Assembly: GCF_026241205.1 (NCBI RefSeq)
Contig: NZ_JAPFQM010000006.1
Location: 124,001 to 188,000 of the forward strand
Reading direction: 5' to 3'
From: Thermomicrobium sp. 4228-Ro
Lineage (GTDB): Bacteria; Chloroflexota; Chloroflexia; Thermomicrobiales; Thermomicrobiaceae
Length of the DNA stretch: 64,000 bases
A program made the translations under genes and the position numbers. This document shows positions 9,350-17,564 of the stretch, in pieces; within the stretch, counting starts at the first letter, position 1; each line of letters starts with the position of its first letter. The notes below the pieces were generated by a model, which was not told where the DNA came from, did no database searches, and saw nothing but the letters and a program-made list of their open reading frames with translations.

Positions 9350-9706
9350 TTGAATTACGACGAACGGGAGCGCCGGCGCGAGCTCTACCGCCTCCAGGCG
9401 ATGCTCTGCCAAGTGCTCGCTGACCCCACCCGTATCGAGCTCATCGAGCTCTTGGGCGAAGGGCCCAAAGCGGTCAAGGAACTCGCCCAGGCGACCGGCC
9501 AGCGCCAGGCCAAGATCAGCCAGCATCTCGCCGTGCTCCGGCAACGCGGTCTCGTTCACGCCCAGCGCGTCGGTACGGAGATGCACTATTCCCTGACGGA
9601 CCGGCGCATCCTCGACGCGTGCCATCTGACGCGCGAACTCCTGCTCGATCAGTTGCTCCGCCAGGGCGAACTCGCCGAGTCCGTGTTGTTCGCAGAACGG
9701 GGGTGA
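9350..9706 (+). CDS. ArsR/SmtB-family transcriptional regulator
   Basis: A 118-residue winged-helix repressor: LADPTRIELIELL (helices 2-3), KELAQATGQRQAKISQHLAVLRQRGLV (recognition helix) and a beta-wing EMHYSL. TTG start at 9350 chosen because AAAGGAGGAAGCGACG precedes it. The metal-binding ELCVCD-type motif is absent; the only cysteines are C20 in the N-terminal helix and C91 in the last helix. Those helices meet at the dimer interface, so a thiol or persulfide switch is plausible, as in BigR/SqrR, although the cysteine positions differ from those proteins. It heads a sulfur-handling gene cluster and has an inverted repeat just upstream. Confidence 0.9.
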   Translation: MNYDERERRRELYRLQAMLCQVLADPTRIELIELLGEGPKAVKELAQATGQRQAKISQHLAVLRQRGLVHAQRVGTEMHYSLTDRRILDACHLTRELLLDQLLRQGELAESVLFAERG

Positions 9707-9710
9707 GAGC

Positions 9711-9905
9711 GTGCCGATCTACGAGTATCGCTGCCAGCGCTGCGGCTACCGCTTCGAAAAGCTGGTTCGCCTCTCGCAAGCCGCCCAACCGGTCGTCTGC
9801 CCCAATTGCGGCACTGACGAAACCGAGCGGCTGCTCTCCGCATTCGCCGCTCGCTCGACTGGCGATACCGGAACCGCCACGAGTTGCTCGACCGGCGGTG
9901 GTTGA
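9711..9905 (+). CDS. FmdB-family zinc-ribbon protein
   Basis: A 64-residue protein beginning MPIYEYRCQRCGYRFE, the hallmark of the FmdB regulatory/zinc-ribbon family, followed by the second CPNCG knuckle, then a Ser/Thr/Gly-rich tail ending CSTGGG. GTG start three bases after the arsR-type stop, with a GGGGGTGAGAG site overlapping that stop, so translation is probably coupled. The family's molecular role is poorly defined; the four-cysteine ribbon should bind one zinc. Confidence 0.88.
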   Translation: MPIYEYRCQRCGYRFEKLVRLSQAAQPVVCPNCGTDETERLLSAFAARSTGDTGTATSCSTGGG

Positions 9906-9988
9906 GCGATTCGCTGGTAAATGCGAGCCGTTGGCTCGCCACGACTCCAGCGAGGAAGACATGAGGTCGGATGGAAAGGAGCGAAAGC

Positions 9989-10390
9989 ATGTTCGTCGGA
10001 CGCTATGGCTTCGGCATCGATCTCGATCGTCCCTTCGACGATGTCCTGAACGCCGTGCAGGAGGCACTCAAAGAGCAAGGCTTCGGTGTCCTCACCACGA
10101 TCGACGTGAAGGCGACCCTCAAGCAGAAGCTCGGCCTCGACATGGAACGCTACGTCATTCTGGGTGCCTGCAACCCGCCGCTCGCACATCGGGCACTGGA
10201 GACCGAGCGGGAAGTCGGGCTGCTCCTCCCGTGCAACGTGGTCGTCCGCGAGGTCGACGGCAAGACGCGTGTCGAGATCGCCGATCCCAAGGCGATGCTC
10301 GGCATCGTCGGTAACCCCGCCCTCGATGACCTGGCAAGCGAGGCGCGGGCCCGGCTCGAGCGTGCATTGCAGAAGCTCGAAGCAGCCTGA
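9989..10390 (+). CDS. DUF302 domain protein
   Basis: A 133-residue protein with the DUF302 pattern: YGFGIDLDRPFDDVLNAVQEAL at the start, GFGVLTTIDVKATLKQKLG, then ILGACNPPLAHRALE and LLLPCNVVVRE. The two conserved cysteine contexts (GACNPP and LPCNV) are intact. ATG start set by AAAGGAGCGAAAGC. DUF302 proteins commonly accompany sulfur-oxidation and rhodanese genes, and here the next gene is a sulfur dioxygenase-rhodanese fusion 12 bases away. Function is not established; a redox or sulfur-relay role is inference from the neighbours. Confidence 0.88.
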   Translation: MFVGRYGFGIDLDRPFDDVLNAVQEALKEQGFGVLTTIDVKATLKQKLGLDMERYVILGACNPPLAHRALETEREVGLLLPCNVVVREVDGKTRVEIADPKAMLGIVGNPALDDLASEARARLERALQKLEAA

Positions 10391-10402
10391 GGAGGGATTG
10401 CG

Positions 10403-11800
10403 ATGTTCTTCCAGCAGATTCTCCGCACCGACATCGGTTGCGCTGCCTATGTCGTCGGCTCGACCGACGCAGGACTCGCGGCGGTCGTCGACCCGCGGAT
10501 CGATATGGTCGACGAGATCCTCGAGCTTTTGGAACGGGAAGGGCTGCAGCTCCGCTACATCGTCGAGACGCACAACCACGCCGATCATGTCTCGGGACAC
10601 CACCAGCTGGCCGAAGCGACCGGTGCCACGATCGCCGTCTCGGCGCTGGCCGGAGTCGCCTATCCGCATCTTCCCCTGCACGACGGTGACGAGCTCGAAC
10701 TGGGTGAAGTCGTCCTCCGAGCGATCCACACGCCGGGGCACCGGCCCGAGCACATCGTCATCGCGGTGATCGACCGCACCCGCGGGAACGATCCCTGGCT
10801 CGTCCTCACCGGCGATACGCTCTTCGTCGGTGACGTCGCCCGCCCCGATCTCGCGATCGACGGCACGGAGGGCGCCGCTGCCCTCTTCGACTCGCTGCAC
10901 CAGCGCTTGCTCCAGCTACCGACCGGTACGCTCGTCTTTCCCGGCCATGTCGCCGGGTCGCTCTGCGGCCGCGTCAACAACCGGATGCCCCTCACGACGA
11001 TCGGCTTCGAGAAAGAGCACAACCCAGCCCTGCACATCCGCGATCGCGCCACCTTCGTGCGCTTCATGAACGAGAACCTGCCGGAGCGTCCGCCCAACCT
11101 CGCGCGCATCGTCGACCTCAACCGCGGAGCCGAGCCACCGCGCCTCGGGCGCGCCGTGCCCCTGCCACCAGAACGCGTGCGGGAACTGCTCGACCAAGGT
11201 GCCGCCGTGCTCGATGTCCGCTCGCCAGCAGCCTTCGCGGCGAGCCATATTCCTGGAGCCATTTCCGTCGCGCTCGACGGTGGCCAGTTCCAGAACCGCG
11301 TCGGGCTCGTCCTACCCCCCGATCGTCCGCTCGTCCTGGTCGTCGAACGTGATGAGGACGCGCACCGCGCCGTCCGGATGCTCGCCGTCATCGGCTACGA
11401 CCAGGTCGTCGGCTATCTGGCGGGTGGCATGTCAGCTTGGGAACGTGCCGGTTATCCCTACCGCACCCTGCCGATGCTTACTGTCCACGAGCTGGCGCGC
11501 TGGCTGGAGGAACAGTCACTCGTCCAGGTCGTCGATGTCCGTGAGCGCTCCGAATGGGTCGAGGGGCATATCGAGGGAGCACGCCACATTCCGTTCTACC
11601 GGCTCCCGCGCGAACTCGGTCAACTCGATCGTACGCGCCCACTCGCGCTCGTCTGCGGTGCTGGGACACGGAGCGTCCTCGCTGCCAGCCTGCTCCAGGC
11701 CCACGGCTTCGACCATCTCTACTCGGTCGAGGGCGGCATGGACGCCTGGCGAGCTGCCGGCTATCCGGTCGCTCGTGGAGCCACTGTGACGATCGCCTGA
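10403..11800 (+). CDS. persulfide dioxygenase-like metallo-hydrolase fused to two rhodanese domains
   Basis: Residues 1 to about 240 form an ETHE1/glyoxalase-II-like metallo-beta-lactamase domain with the metal motif H57-x-H59-x-D61-H62, HTPGH (109-113) and TGDTLF (136-141). These proteins oxidise glutathione persulfide or related persulfides. Rhodanese 1 (about 250-355) has no catalytic cysteine, with VVERDEDAH where the active loop should be. Rhodanese 2 (about 360-465) has the active loop CGAGTRS with C418. Total 465 residues. The inactive-plus-active tandem suits a substrate-binding and sulfur-transfer relay feeding the dioxygenase. RBS GAGGAGGGATTGCG. Confidence 0.92.
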   Translation: MFFQQILRTDIGCAAYVVGSTDAGLAAVVDPRIDMVDEILELLEREGLQLRYIVETHNHADHVSGHHQLAEATGATIAVSALAGVAYPHLPLHDGDELELGEVVLRAIHTPGHRPEHIVIAVIDRTRGNDPWLVLTGDTLFVGDVARPDLAIDGTEGAAALFDSLHQRLLQLPTGTLVFPGHVAGSLCGRVNNRMPLTTIGFEKEHNPALHIRDRATFVRFMNENLPERPPNLARIVDLNRGAEPPRLGRAVPLPPERVRELLDQGAAVLDVRSPAAFAASHIPGAISVALDGGQFQNRVGLVLPPDRPLVLVVERDEDAHRAVRMLAVIGYDQVVGYLAGGMSAWERAGYPYRTLPMLTVHELARWLEEQSLVQVVDVRERSEWVEGHIEGARHIPFYRLPRELGQLDRTRPLALVCGAGTRSVLAASLLQAHGFDHLYSVEGGMDAWRAAGYPVARGATVTIA

Positions 11801-11921
11801 AGACCAGCACGACTGCACATCCGATCCCAGTGGTGCGCGCCAAACTGCACCACCGGGATCACTACTGTTCGTCTGTCGAAGGAGTTGGTGTACGACGACG
11901 GGTTCGGAAGGAACGATCGAG

Positions 11922-12257
11922 ATGTTGACCCGCTTGTTCGGTCGGCCACAAGTGCCTGAGATTTCACCTGCCGAGGCCCAGGAACGCCAGCAGCGTGGCG
12001 CACTGGTCATCGACGTTCGCGAACCTGACGAGTGGCGTACCGGTCATATTCCCGGTGCCCGCCTCATTCCGCTCGGCGAGTTACCCCGGCGCCTTGCCGA
12101 ACTCGATCGGCATCAGGAGATCGTCCTCGTCTGTCGCAGCGGAAACCGCTCGGCCCAGGCCACACTCTGGCTCCAACGGGCCGGTTTCAGCCGGGTCGCC
12201 AATCTCGCCGGTGGCATGATCGCGTGGGTGCGAGCTGGCTTGCCAGTGGAGCGTTGA
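11922..12257 (+). CDS. single-domain rhodanese (sulfurtransferase)
   Basis: A 111-residue rhodanese with VIDVREPDEWRTGHIPGA and the active-site loop CRSGNRS (C71), ending in the usual NLAGGMIAWVRAGLPV. It should carry a cysteine persulfide and pass sulfane sulfur to a partner. It follows the dioxygenase-rhodanese fusion by 121 bases, which contain no clear terminator. Start ATG with GGAAGGAACGATCGAG upstream. Last gene of the sulfur cluster; the next gene is convergent. Confidence 0.92.
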   Translation: MLTRLFGRPQVPEISPAEAQERQQRGALVIDVREPDEWRTGHIPGARLIPLGELPRRLAELDRHQEIVLVCRSGNRSAQATLWLQRAGFSRVANLAGGMIAWVRAGLPVER

Positions 12258-12272
12258 GCCTCGCTCGCTGGC

Positions 12273-13487
12273 TCAGCTCATGAGCTGGCGCAGGTCGACG
12301 TTCGGGTCAGCCAGCAGCGACCGGTCGACCTGCGCCAGGGCTTCCACCAGTCGGCGAGCAGGCCGCATCTCGCGCGGTCGACGGACGATCACCGCACCGT
12401 AGATCCGGCCTTCCTTTAGATAAAAAGCGGTGAATGCTGGTTGGTCGAGATCGCCCCGGACAACCACCTCGTCCCATTCGACGGGGTACCCGTATTGCTG
12501 GATCGTCAGGTCGTACTGGTCGGACCAGAACGAGGGTACCGGCACGTACGGTTCCGGCTGACCGGCGACCGCTTTGGCCACCGCAGCGCCCTGTTCCAGC
12601 GCATTATCGTAATGCTCGACCCGGATGAAGCGCTCGACCCGGGGATGCCACCAGCGCGCCACATCGCCAGCCGCCCATACCCCTGGGACGCTCGCCGCAC
12701 AGGTCGCGTCGACCACGACACCGTCATCGATCCGGAGCTCTCCCACGATGGCCGGTAACGCTGGCTGCACACCGATACCGACCACGACGAGGTCGCACGG
12801 CAGGGCCGTCCCATCGTCGAGTACGACCCGCTCGACACGCTCTTGCCCCTCGATTCCGACGACGCGTCGTCCCAGATACAGCGCGACACCCTGCCGCTCG
12901 TGCACCCGCGTGATCGCAGCACCGATCTCCGGGCCGAGCACTCGCCCCAGGAGCACTGGCAGCGTCTCGACGAGCGCCACCTGTTTCCCCAAGAGCCGCG
13001 CGCTCGCCGCTACCTCGCAACCGATGAATCCGCCACCGACCACGAACACCCGTTCGGCAGCCGCCAGCGCTGCGCGCAACGCTCGCGCGTCCGCGAGTGA
13101 GCGGAGCGTAAAGATCCCGGCAAGCTCGGCTCCCGGTACCGGTAAGCGGTTCGGCCTCGCCCCCGTCGCCAGGACGAGCTGGTCGAAGCCGTGCTCGCTC
13201 CCGTCACCCGTCCGCACGACCCTTCTCTGGAGGTCGATCTCCTCGACCGGTGTGCCTAGACACAGCTCGATGCTCCGCTCCTCGTAGAACGAAACCGGCT
13301 GGAACAGGAGGGCATCCTCGTCCTTCTTTCCGGTGAGAAATTGTTTCGAGAGCGGTGGCCGCTCATAGGGGGCTACTGATTCCGCCCCGAACAGGACGAC
13401 GCGCCCCTGATAGCCCGCCTCCCGGATCGCGTTGGCGAAACCATACGCCGCTACCCCTGCTCCGACGACGATACACGTCTCAGCCAT
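12273..13487 (-). CDS. FAD/NAD(P)H ferredoxin reductase-type oxidoreductase
   Basis: A 404-residue pyridine-nucleotide-disulfide-fold reductase: N-terminal FAD motif VVGAGVAAYGFA (about 8-19), ATGARPNRLPVPG, a second Rossmann motif VVGGGFIGCEVA for NAD(P)H, GVWAAGDVARW closing the FAD site, and a C-terminal Reductase_C domain (SFWSDQYDLTIQQYGYP). It lacks a redox-active CxxC pair, as expected for single-electron-acceptor reductases of the BphA4/rubredoxin-reductase class. ATG at 13487. Its partner is probably the CDGSH-Rieske protein encoded 160 bases upstream. Confidence 0.9.
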   Translation of the reverse strand: MAETCIVVGAGVAAYGFANAIREAGYQGRVVLFGAESVAPYERPPLSKQFLTGKKDEDALLFQPVSFYEERSIELCLGTPVEEIDLQRRVVRTGDGSEHGFDQLVLATGARPNRLPVPGAELAGIFTLRSLADARALRAALAAAERVFVVGGGFIGCEVAASARLLGKQVALVETLPVLLGRVLGPEIGAAITRVHERQGVALYLGRRVVGIEGQERVERVVLDDGTALPCDLVVVGIGVQPALPAIVGELRIDDGVVVDATCAASVPGVWAAGDVARWWHPRVERFIRVEHYDNALEQGAAVAKAVAGQPEPYVPVPSFWSDQYDLTIQQYGYPVEWDEVVVRGDLDQPAFTAFYLKEGRIYGAVIVRRPREMRPARRLVEALAQVDRSLLADPNVDLRQLMS

Positions 13488-13646
13488 CGTTGCGGCCCCC
13501 TCTTCGATCGCCCAGCCCGCGCTTCGCCGAAAACTTCTCGGACCACTGAACCGCACCGGCCCCAGCTCCCGAGGTCATGACTGGTCCTGTCCGACGAAGC
13601 TACTGCCCCGCACCGGTGCCGCACGAGTCCGGTCGCGAGTCCCCCT

Positions 13647-14249
13647 TCACGGTTGCCGCGGTCGTCGTGACACGTAGACCACGCCCTCACGGACGACGAC
13701 ATCGTAGACCGGCAGCGGTCGTGTCGCTGGCAAGCTCGTCACGCGCCCAGTGGCCAGCTCGAACCCGGAACCGTGGAGCGGGCAGTAGACGACACCGTCC
13801 TCGAGATCGCCTTCAGCCAGTTCCGCCTCTTCGTGCGTACAGATGCCGTGAATCGCGTACAGCCGGTCACCGAACCGCACCAGGATACGCGGCTCTCCAT
13901 CGACTTCGAAACGCACGAGCTGCGCCTCCGGTACCTCGGCGAGCGGTCGCACGGCAACGTATTCGTCAGGAGCAGTCGTTCGCTCAGCCATTCCACTCGT
14001 CGCTGCTTCCGGCTCGGGCTGACTGGCTGCTTCCATACGACGCCGGACTTCCGCCCCCAGGTCTCCCTGGAAGCCGATCCGCTTGTGCGTGCCATCGCAG
14101 AACGGCTTCTTCGCTGAGCCACCACACCGGCACAGCCAGATCTCGTCACCCTCGTACGGAATCTCGTTTCCCTCATGATCGACCAAGACAACGCGCCCCT
14201 GCACGTGGTACGGGCCATTCTTCCGAACCGTGATGCGGACCTCACTCAC
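13647..14249 (-). CDS. CDGSH iron-sulfur domain fused to a Rieske [2Fe-2S] domain
   Basis: The 200-residue product starts with a CDGSH-type cluster site (C40, C42, C51, H55; motif CRCGGSAKKPFCDGTH). An acidic/alanine linker (about 65-95) follows, then a Rieske ferredoxin domain with C137-x-H139 and C156-x-x-H159. Both cluster sites are complete, so it should carry two [2Fe-2S] centres with 3Cys-1His and 2Cys-2His ligation. GTG start after GGAGGGTGAACG. No membrane segment: a soluble electron carrier. It lies between mftF and an FAD reductase on one strand, suggesting an NAD(P)H to flavin to Fe-S chain. Confidence 0.9.
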   Translation of the reverse strand: MSEVRITVRKNGPYHVQGRVVLVDHEGNEIPYEGDEIWLCRCGGSAKKPFCDGTHKRIGFQGDLGAEVRRRMEAASQPEPEAATSGMAERTTAPDEYVAVRPLAEVPEAQLVRFEVDGEPRILVRFGDRLYAIHGICTHEEAELAEGDLEDGVVYCPLHGSGFELATGRVTSLPATRPLPVYDVVVREGVVYVSRRPRQP

Positions 14250-14379
14250 CGTTCACCCTCCAGGCCTACTCATGACCGCGTCCTCCAACGCAACTATAGC
14301 GTTGCGGAAAGGCGGCGACAGACCACATCGGCTCGAGAAGTCCGCGGTTTCCCAGCTCGCTGTCGACCGCGGCTCGTCG

Positions 14380-15927
14380 TCACTCGGGCCGGAAGCGAGG
14401 CCAGTACAGGCGGAGTTCCACGAGCAATGGGCGGAGCGTCCGATACCGCACACAGCCGAAAAGCAACCCAACGTTGTTCGCGAGATCGTCGAGGATGTGG
14501 CCAAACACGAACCGGAAAGGATCGAGCCGTGGTCGCTTTCGCGCATAATCAGCACCGGCAGTCGCGATCAGGCTCGACCACGCCACAAGAGTGAGCCAGC
14601 GCCCCAGCGGGCGTCGGCGAAGCACTGCACCCAGCGTCAGCAGCGGCCAGGTGTAGTACCGGCTGATCGTTCCCCCGAGCCAGTAGGTTGCCGCGAGCAT
14701 CCCGCGCAACTCGGCACGCACCAGCGTCCGCACTGGTAGGTGAGCACCGCTACGCCGGACGCTCGACACTGCCGCCACCAGATCAGCGAGCAGTGGAACG
14801 AGGCTGAACAGGAACACCCAGCGGGAACACCGCCTCCAGCACCAGAGAGCCCAGCCTGCACCGAGCGCGAGTGCCACCGGCATCACCACTGCGTGCCGGT
14901 ACTGGGGATGCCGCCTGACGAGCACGACTTCCGAGCTGGCGTAGGACGCCCGCCGCACGAGGAACGGCCAGAGCCGGTCTCGGTGATCGTGTGCGACGAG
15001 ACCTTGCGGCCGGTAGAGCACACGCCCGCCACGCGCGCACAGCCGCCAGATGAGGTCGACGTCCTCCCCCGGATGGATCCGGGCGAAGCCACCCGCATCG
15101 AGCAGCGCTTGCCGGCGCACCAGCATGTTCGCCGTCACGAGATACGGCACGGCACCCCGCGGCTGGACGCGCACCGGTTCCCAGCCGTGAGTCAAGGGCG
15201 ACTCGACCGCCTCGTAACGGTCGAGCCAGGCCGCCTCGTCGACCGGTAGGACTGCACCGCCGACTGCCACCACACTCGGTCGCACGAACTCGGGTGCGAG
15301 CTCGCGTAACCAGCGAGGATGCGGCAGACAGTCACTGTCCGTGAAGGCGATAATCTCACCGCGAGCGGCGCGTGCCCCCTGGTTCCGACACTCTGCCGCG
15401 CCGACCTGCTGCGGTAGCCGGATCAGCTGGAGCGCGAGACGCTCCTTCCAGGCTTCCGCCCGCGCCGCCGTGTCGTCGGATGACGCGTCATCGACGACGA
15501 TCACTTCCCAGCGATCCGATGGGTACTCGAGACGGGCCAGAGCCGCAAGACACGCGTCCAGCTGCCTCGGCCGATTCCGTACCGGTACCACGATCGAGAC
15601 GGTGGGCAAAAGCTCGTCCGGTACCGACCATGTCAGGTATGCCAGTCCCTCGTCGCTCAACCGCTCCAGGAAGGCGATGGCGCTCTCTCGCCGGAGGCCA
15701 GGAACAGCCTTGAGCACTCGCTCGACATCGGGATCGTCACGCAGGGCCTGGAGGAGTGGCTCTACCTTCGGATGGACACGCAGTAGCCGCAGCGGTCGCT
15801 CAGCGAGGAGCCACACGCCACCACCCTGGCGGACCAACCGTGCCCGAAGACGGCAGTGCGCCGTGACCTCCGAGTGACCGCCACGGCGCACCGCTTCCTC
15901 ATCGCCGTCTCTGCGAATCGCTTTCAC
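14380..15927 (-). CDS. mftF: mycofactocin glycosyltransferase MftF
   Basis: A 515-residue protein. An N-terminal domain of about 105 residues is followed by a GT-A family 2 glycosyltransferase (SIVVPVRNRPRQ, VIVVDDASSDDT, acceptor-metal motif TDSDCLPHP, HPGEDVDLIWRL) and C-terminal hydrophobic helices (about 345-470). In mycobacteria MftF adds beta-1,4-linked glucose units to the mycofactocin precursor. It is downstream of mftC by 44 bases in the mftABC order. The GTG at 15927 has only a weak upstream GAGGTC; a GTG about 12 codons further in, after GAGGAAGC, is an alternative. Confidence 0.88.
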   Translation of the reverse strand: MKAIRRDGDEEAVRRGGHSEVTAHCRLRARLVRQGGGVWLLAERPLRLLRVHPKVEPLLQALRDDPDVERVLKAVPGLRRESAIAFLERLSDEGLAYLTWSVPDELLPTVSIVVPVRNRPRQLDACLAALARLEYPSDRWEVIVVDDASSDDTAARAEAWKERLALQLIRLPQQVGAAECRNQGARAARGEIIAFTDSDCLPHPRWLRELAPEFVRPSVVAVGGAVLPVDEAAWLDRYEAVESPLTHGWEPVRVQPRGAVPYLVTANMLVRRQALLDAGGFARIHPGEDVDLIWRLCARGGRVLYRPQGLVAHDHRDRLWPFLVRRASYASSEVVLVRRHPQYRHAVVMPVALALGAGWALWCWRRCSRWVFLFSLVPLLADLVAAVSSVRRSGAHLPVRTLVRAELRGMLAATYWLGGTISRYYTWPLLTLGAVLRRRPLGRWLTLVAWSSLIATAGADYARKRPRLDPFRFVFGHILDDLANNVGLLFGCVRYRTLRPLLVELRLYWPRFRPE

Positions 15928-15971
15928 CGAGCCTATCCGACCTCAGGATGTCCGCCGATCCAGCCTCTTTT

Positions 15972-17069
15972 TTAGGAGGCTGCTGGCACCGTCGCCATTC
16001 GTCGCGGCCTACGCACCGGGCGCGGGTGGAGACGGAGCGGCAACACGACGTCGGTGGGCCCCGTCTCCGGCGCGAAGACGCACTCCGGATCCGGCGCGTC
16101 GAGCGGCGTACCGGTGAAGTACTTGACTGCGAAGCACCCGCTCTGGCAACGCGAGTAGGCCGAGCACTGCTGGCAGGTCGCACCAGCCTCCCACTCGCGC
16201 AACCGCTGGAAAAGCGGCGAGTACCGCCAGATCTCCGTGAAGGACTGCTCGCGCACGTTGCCTGCCTTGAACTCCTCGGTCAGCACGAAGGGACAGGCGT
16301 ACACGTCGCCGCGCGGGTCGACGCAGCAAACGATGCGCCCAGCACCGCAGAGGTTCAACCCTTCGAGCGGCTGACCGAGCGCCGAGAGGTGGAAGAACGA
16401 GTCACCCGTCAAAACGTCCGGGTGCGCGAGCAGCCAGCCAAAGAGCTGGTGACTCTGGGCACGTGTCAGACGCAGCTCGTGCCACACCTCTCGCCCTCGA
16501 CCGGACGGGCGGAGCCGGGTGACCCGAAGCTGTGCGCCGTACGACTGCGCGAGCGCGTAGAAGGCATCCAGCTGGTCGAAGTTGCGCCGCGTCAACACGA
16601 CATTGATCTTGAACGGGAAGCCGCGCGCTGCGAGGAGGTCCATCGCTCGGCGCGCCAGCGCGTAGGAGCCAGCTCCGCGGATCGCGTCGTTCACCTCGGC
16701 TGTCACACCGTCGAGGCTGATCTGTACGTCGAGGTAAGGTGTCCGCGCGATCCAGTCGGCGACCGCCTCGTCGATCAGACTCCCGTTGGTGCTGAACTTC
16801 ACCCCGATACCACGAGCGATCGCGTACTCCATCAGCTCGAAGAAATCAGGGCGGATCAGCGGCTCACCGCCTCCGACATTGATGTAGAACACCCGGAGCG
16901 CAGCCCACTCGTCGATCAGCCGCTTCGCTTCTTCCGTCGTCAGTTCGTCCGGCGCTCGCTTGCCCGAGGAGGAGAGGCAGTGGACACAGTTGAAATTACA
17001 CGCGTAAGTCATCTCCCAGGTCAGGCAGATCGGCGCGTCAAGCCCACGACGCAACACCTCAGTCCACAT
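15972..17069 (-). CDS. mftC: mycofactocin maturase MftC (radical SAM/SPASM)
   Basis: A 365-residue radical SAM enzyme with the cluster motif C24-x3-C28-x2-C31 (ACNFNCVHC), the GGEP-type segment NVGGGEPLIRP, and a SPASM region rich in cysteines (CGAGRIVCC, CQQCSAYSRCQSGC) for auxiliary clusters. MftC oxidatively decarboxylates the C-terminal tyrosine of MftA and then forms the Val-Tyr carbon-carbon bond. Its ATG overlaps the mftB stop by 11 bases, indicating coupled translation. The C-terminal about 40 residues are an Arg/Pro tail. Confidence 0.95.
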   Translation of the reverse strand: MWTEVLRRGLDAPICLTWEMTYACNFNCVHCLSSSGKRAPDELTTEEAKRLIDEWAALRVFYINVGGGEPLIRPDFFELMEYAIARGIGVKFSTNGSLIDEAVADWIARTPYLDVQISLDGVTAEVNDAIRGAGSYALARRAMDLLAARGFPFKINVVLTRRNFDQLDAFYALAQSYGAQLRVTRLRPSGRGREVWHELRLTRAQSHQLFGWLLAHPDVLTGDSFFHLSALGQPLEGLNLCGAGRIVCCVDPRGDVYACPFVLTEEFKAGNVREQSFTEIWRYSPLFQRLREWEAGATCQQCSAYSRCQSGCFAVKYFTGTPLDAPDPECVFAPETGPTDVVLPLRLHPRPVRRPRRMATVPAAS

Positions 17070-17325
17070 CGACGACCCCCCTGCGGCGCAACCCCTCCAG
17101 GAGCGGCAAGATCTTCGTCACAGCGTCTTCCGGCAAAGCACCTGATGCCCGCAGGCGCTGCGCCATCTCGCCGATCGTCTCGTCGCCCGTCCCTTCGACG
17201 AACGGAACGAGCCAGGGCGGAATGAAGAAAAGCCGGCGCTCGTGATAGGTGTAGGCGAGCGCCCCGAACGGTTCCGGTCGGAGCGCCGCCGTCCGCGCCA
17301 GCCTCGTGCGGTTCTCCCAACGCAT
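17059..17325 (-). CDS. mftB: mycofactocin peptide chaperone MftB
   Basis: A small protein with the PqqD-like RiPP recognition fold typical of MftB, shown by ALRPEPFGALAYTYHERRLFF and a C-terminal winged-helix-like stretch ending VVDVD. It binds the MftA leader and presents it to MftC. The frame is open back to a GTG at 17349 that overlaps the end of mftA. I choose the ATG at 17325 (88 residues), 8 bases after the mftA stop, since it gives the usual MftB length. Overlap with mftC at the 3' end. Confidence 0.9.
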   Translation of the reverse strand: MRWENRTRLARTAALRPEPFGALAYTYHERRLFFIPPWLVPFVEGTGDETIGEMAQRLRASGALPEDAVTKILPLLEGLRRRGVVDVD

Positions 17326-17333
17326 CACGCCGA

Positions 17334-17498
17334 TCAGTAGACCCCGCACATCCCGTCGATCGTGATCTCCCGGAGCAGCAGTTCCACCAGCTCCTCGGTT
17401 TGGTCCGCCTCTTCAGCTGCCTGCGTCACCGCTGCGACCGGCTGCTCCTCGTCGACCACGACCGCCTGCTGTTCGCACGGCTCCAGCACCGGCTCCAT
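17334..17498 (-). CDS. mftA: mycofactocin precursor peptide MftA
   Basis: A 54-residue peptide ending IDGMCGVY, the invariant core of mycofactocin precursors; the final Val-Tyr becomes the redox cofactor. The leader is very acidic and Gln/Val-rich (CEQQAVVVDEEQPVAA, EEADQTEELVELLLRE), longer than the roughly 30-residue actinobacterial versions. ATG at 17498 set by GGGAAGGGAGCGGAGACG. First gene of the leftward mft operon, expressed from the consensus promoter at 17565-17593. Confidence 0.95.
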   Translation of the reverse strand: MEPVLEPCEQQAVVVDEEQPVAAVTQAAEEADQTEELVELLLREITIDGMCGVY

Positions 17499-17564
17499 CG
17501 TCTCCGCTCCCTTCCCAACTACGCACTTCGCCCTTCGCTGCGTCCACATCTGGATGTCAGCCGG

